From contig CAIQQB010000041.1 of the NCBI GenBank assembly GCA_903873805.1, positions 1 through 32,148 of the forward strand: a stretch of 32,148 nucleotides of DNA, read 5' to 3'. Positions within the stretch are counted from its first letter, which is position 1. Every line of letters starts with the position of its first letter. Source of the stretch: an uncultured Opitutia bacterium. GTDB taxonomy: Bacteria > Verrucomicrobiota > Verrucomicrobiia > Opitutales > Opitutaceae. Of this stretch, positions 32,025 to 32,148 are shown one piece after another. The translations under genes and the position numbers were made by a program. The notes under the pieces were generated by a model that ran no database searches, was not told the origin of the DNA, and worked only from the letters and a program-made list of their open reading frames with translations.

Positions 32025-32148
32025 TGACCTCGCTTTTTTGAGCCACCTTGAGTGACAGTCTGGGCCACGAAAGGACCCAGATATGAAAGGCAAAAGATAC
32101 CCAACCGAAGACAAGATCCGCATTTTGCGGGAAGCCGACGGCGGCCGC
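32025..32148 (+). mobile_element. Left end of an IS3-family insertion sequence (runs off the window)
   Basis: The adhesin reading frame changes character abruptly near 32022-32025, after 'gcaggaggatctg'. The following DNA starts 'TGACCTCGCTTTTTTGAGCC', has a short leader and then a transposase start. Terminal TG is typical of IS3-type ends, but the exact border and any target duplication ('acg' or 'gacg' is possible) cannot be proven without the right end. Confidence 0.7.
32083..32148 (+). CDS. IS3-family transposase OrfA, N-terminal 22 residues (3' end outside window)
   Basis: The ATG at 32083 starts 'MKGKRYPTEDKIRILREADG', the typical N-terminus of IS3/IS407-type OrfA proteins, whose helix-turn-helix domain begins with '(K)RY.(E/T)E.KI..LREA'. 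A Shine-Dalgarno-like AAAGGA lies about 8 bp upstream. In this family OrfA binds the IS ends, and a frameshift fusion with OrfB gives the active transposase; OrfB is not visible. It is encoded on the strand opposite to the adhesin gene it interrupts. Only 66 bp are available, so the subgroup is tentative. Confidence 0.75.
   Translation, partial: MKGKRYPTEDKIRILREADGGR

Noticed and set aside
26418-32027. A reading frame of about 1870 codons on the plus strand opposite the adhesin gene
   Set aside because: Its translation is Arg/Gly/Asp/His-rich without domains, and a second plus-strand frame is almost as open. This results from GC-rich, repeat-biased codons of the minus-strand gene, not from a second gene.
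32025-32123. Apparent ATG start of the adhesin inside the IS end
   Set aside because: These codons come from IS DNA, and the translated residues are unlike the repeat protein; the native start is beyond the insertion.

Overview
The window is about 32 kb of GC-rich bacterial DNA with no plasmid or phage hallmark genes. A PEP-CTERM surface protein, lipoprotein and Tat-exported hydrolases, a lone GspG pseudopilin, a giant beta-strand-repeat adhesin and intergenic 'cacggat' and 'GTCGGG' palindromes suggest a Verrucomicrobiota chromosome, most likely Opitutaceae-like. That assignment is inference from gene content and style; no rRNA is present to prove it.

Layout. (1) 1-4440: housekeeping genes. 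The 3' part of rpsA ends in a strong terminator and faces, across a repeat-filled gap, a minus-strand run of a REC-GGDEF diguanylate cyclase, trpA and an EEP-family phosphohydrolase. A plus-strand tRNA-His lies next to these. (2) 4441-9000: a gap without recognisable genes, then three plus-strand exported proteins: a PEP-CTERM protein, a phosphoesterase (phospholipase C/acid phosphatase type) and a TIGR03118-type protein. (3) 9000-13000: a small membrane protein converging on a P-II signal protein, then a minus-strand pair of a secreted glycosidase-like protein and a lipoprotein alpha/beta hydrolase. (4) 13100-18330, plus strand: an SGNH lipoprotein, a Gly-rich secreted protein, a two-gene molybdenum hydroxylase (2Fe-2S subunit and Tat-exported Mo subunit) and GspG. 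(5) 18340-20450, minus strand: a GH28 polygalacturonase translationally coupled by an ATGA overlap to an SGNH lipoprotein resembling rhamnogalacturonan acetylesterases, a small pectin-degradation unit. (6) 20590-26300: an RlmI-like rRNA methyltransferase, a SUMF1-domain lipoprotein, a thymidine-phosphorylase-family protein with a strongly altered active site, and argS. (7) 26388-32148: a giant minus-strand adhesin-like gene with three tandem units of about 194 residues. Its 5' part is cut off by an IS3-type insertion sequence that begins at the right edge.

Together the accessory genes describe a cell that exports many hydrolases for plant polysaccharide, ester and phosphate turnover. The best second-look items are the remodelled nucleoside phosphorylase with an operator-like palindrome in front of it, the IS-interrupted tandem-repeat adhesin, the three nested repeat elements between rpsA and the GGDEF gene, and the GH28 and SGNH enzymes that lack canonical catalytic residues. 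I did not find a clear, wholly new defence or mobile system.
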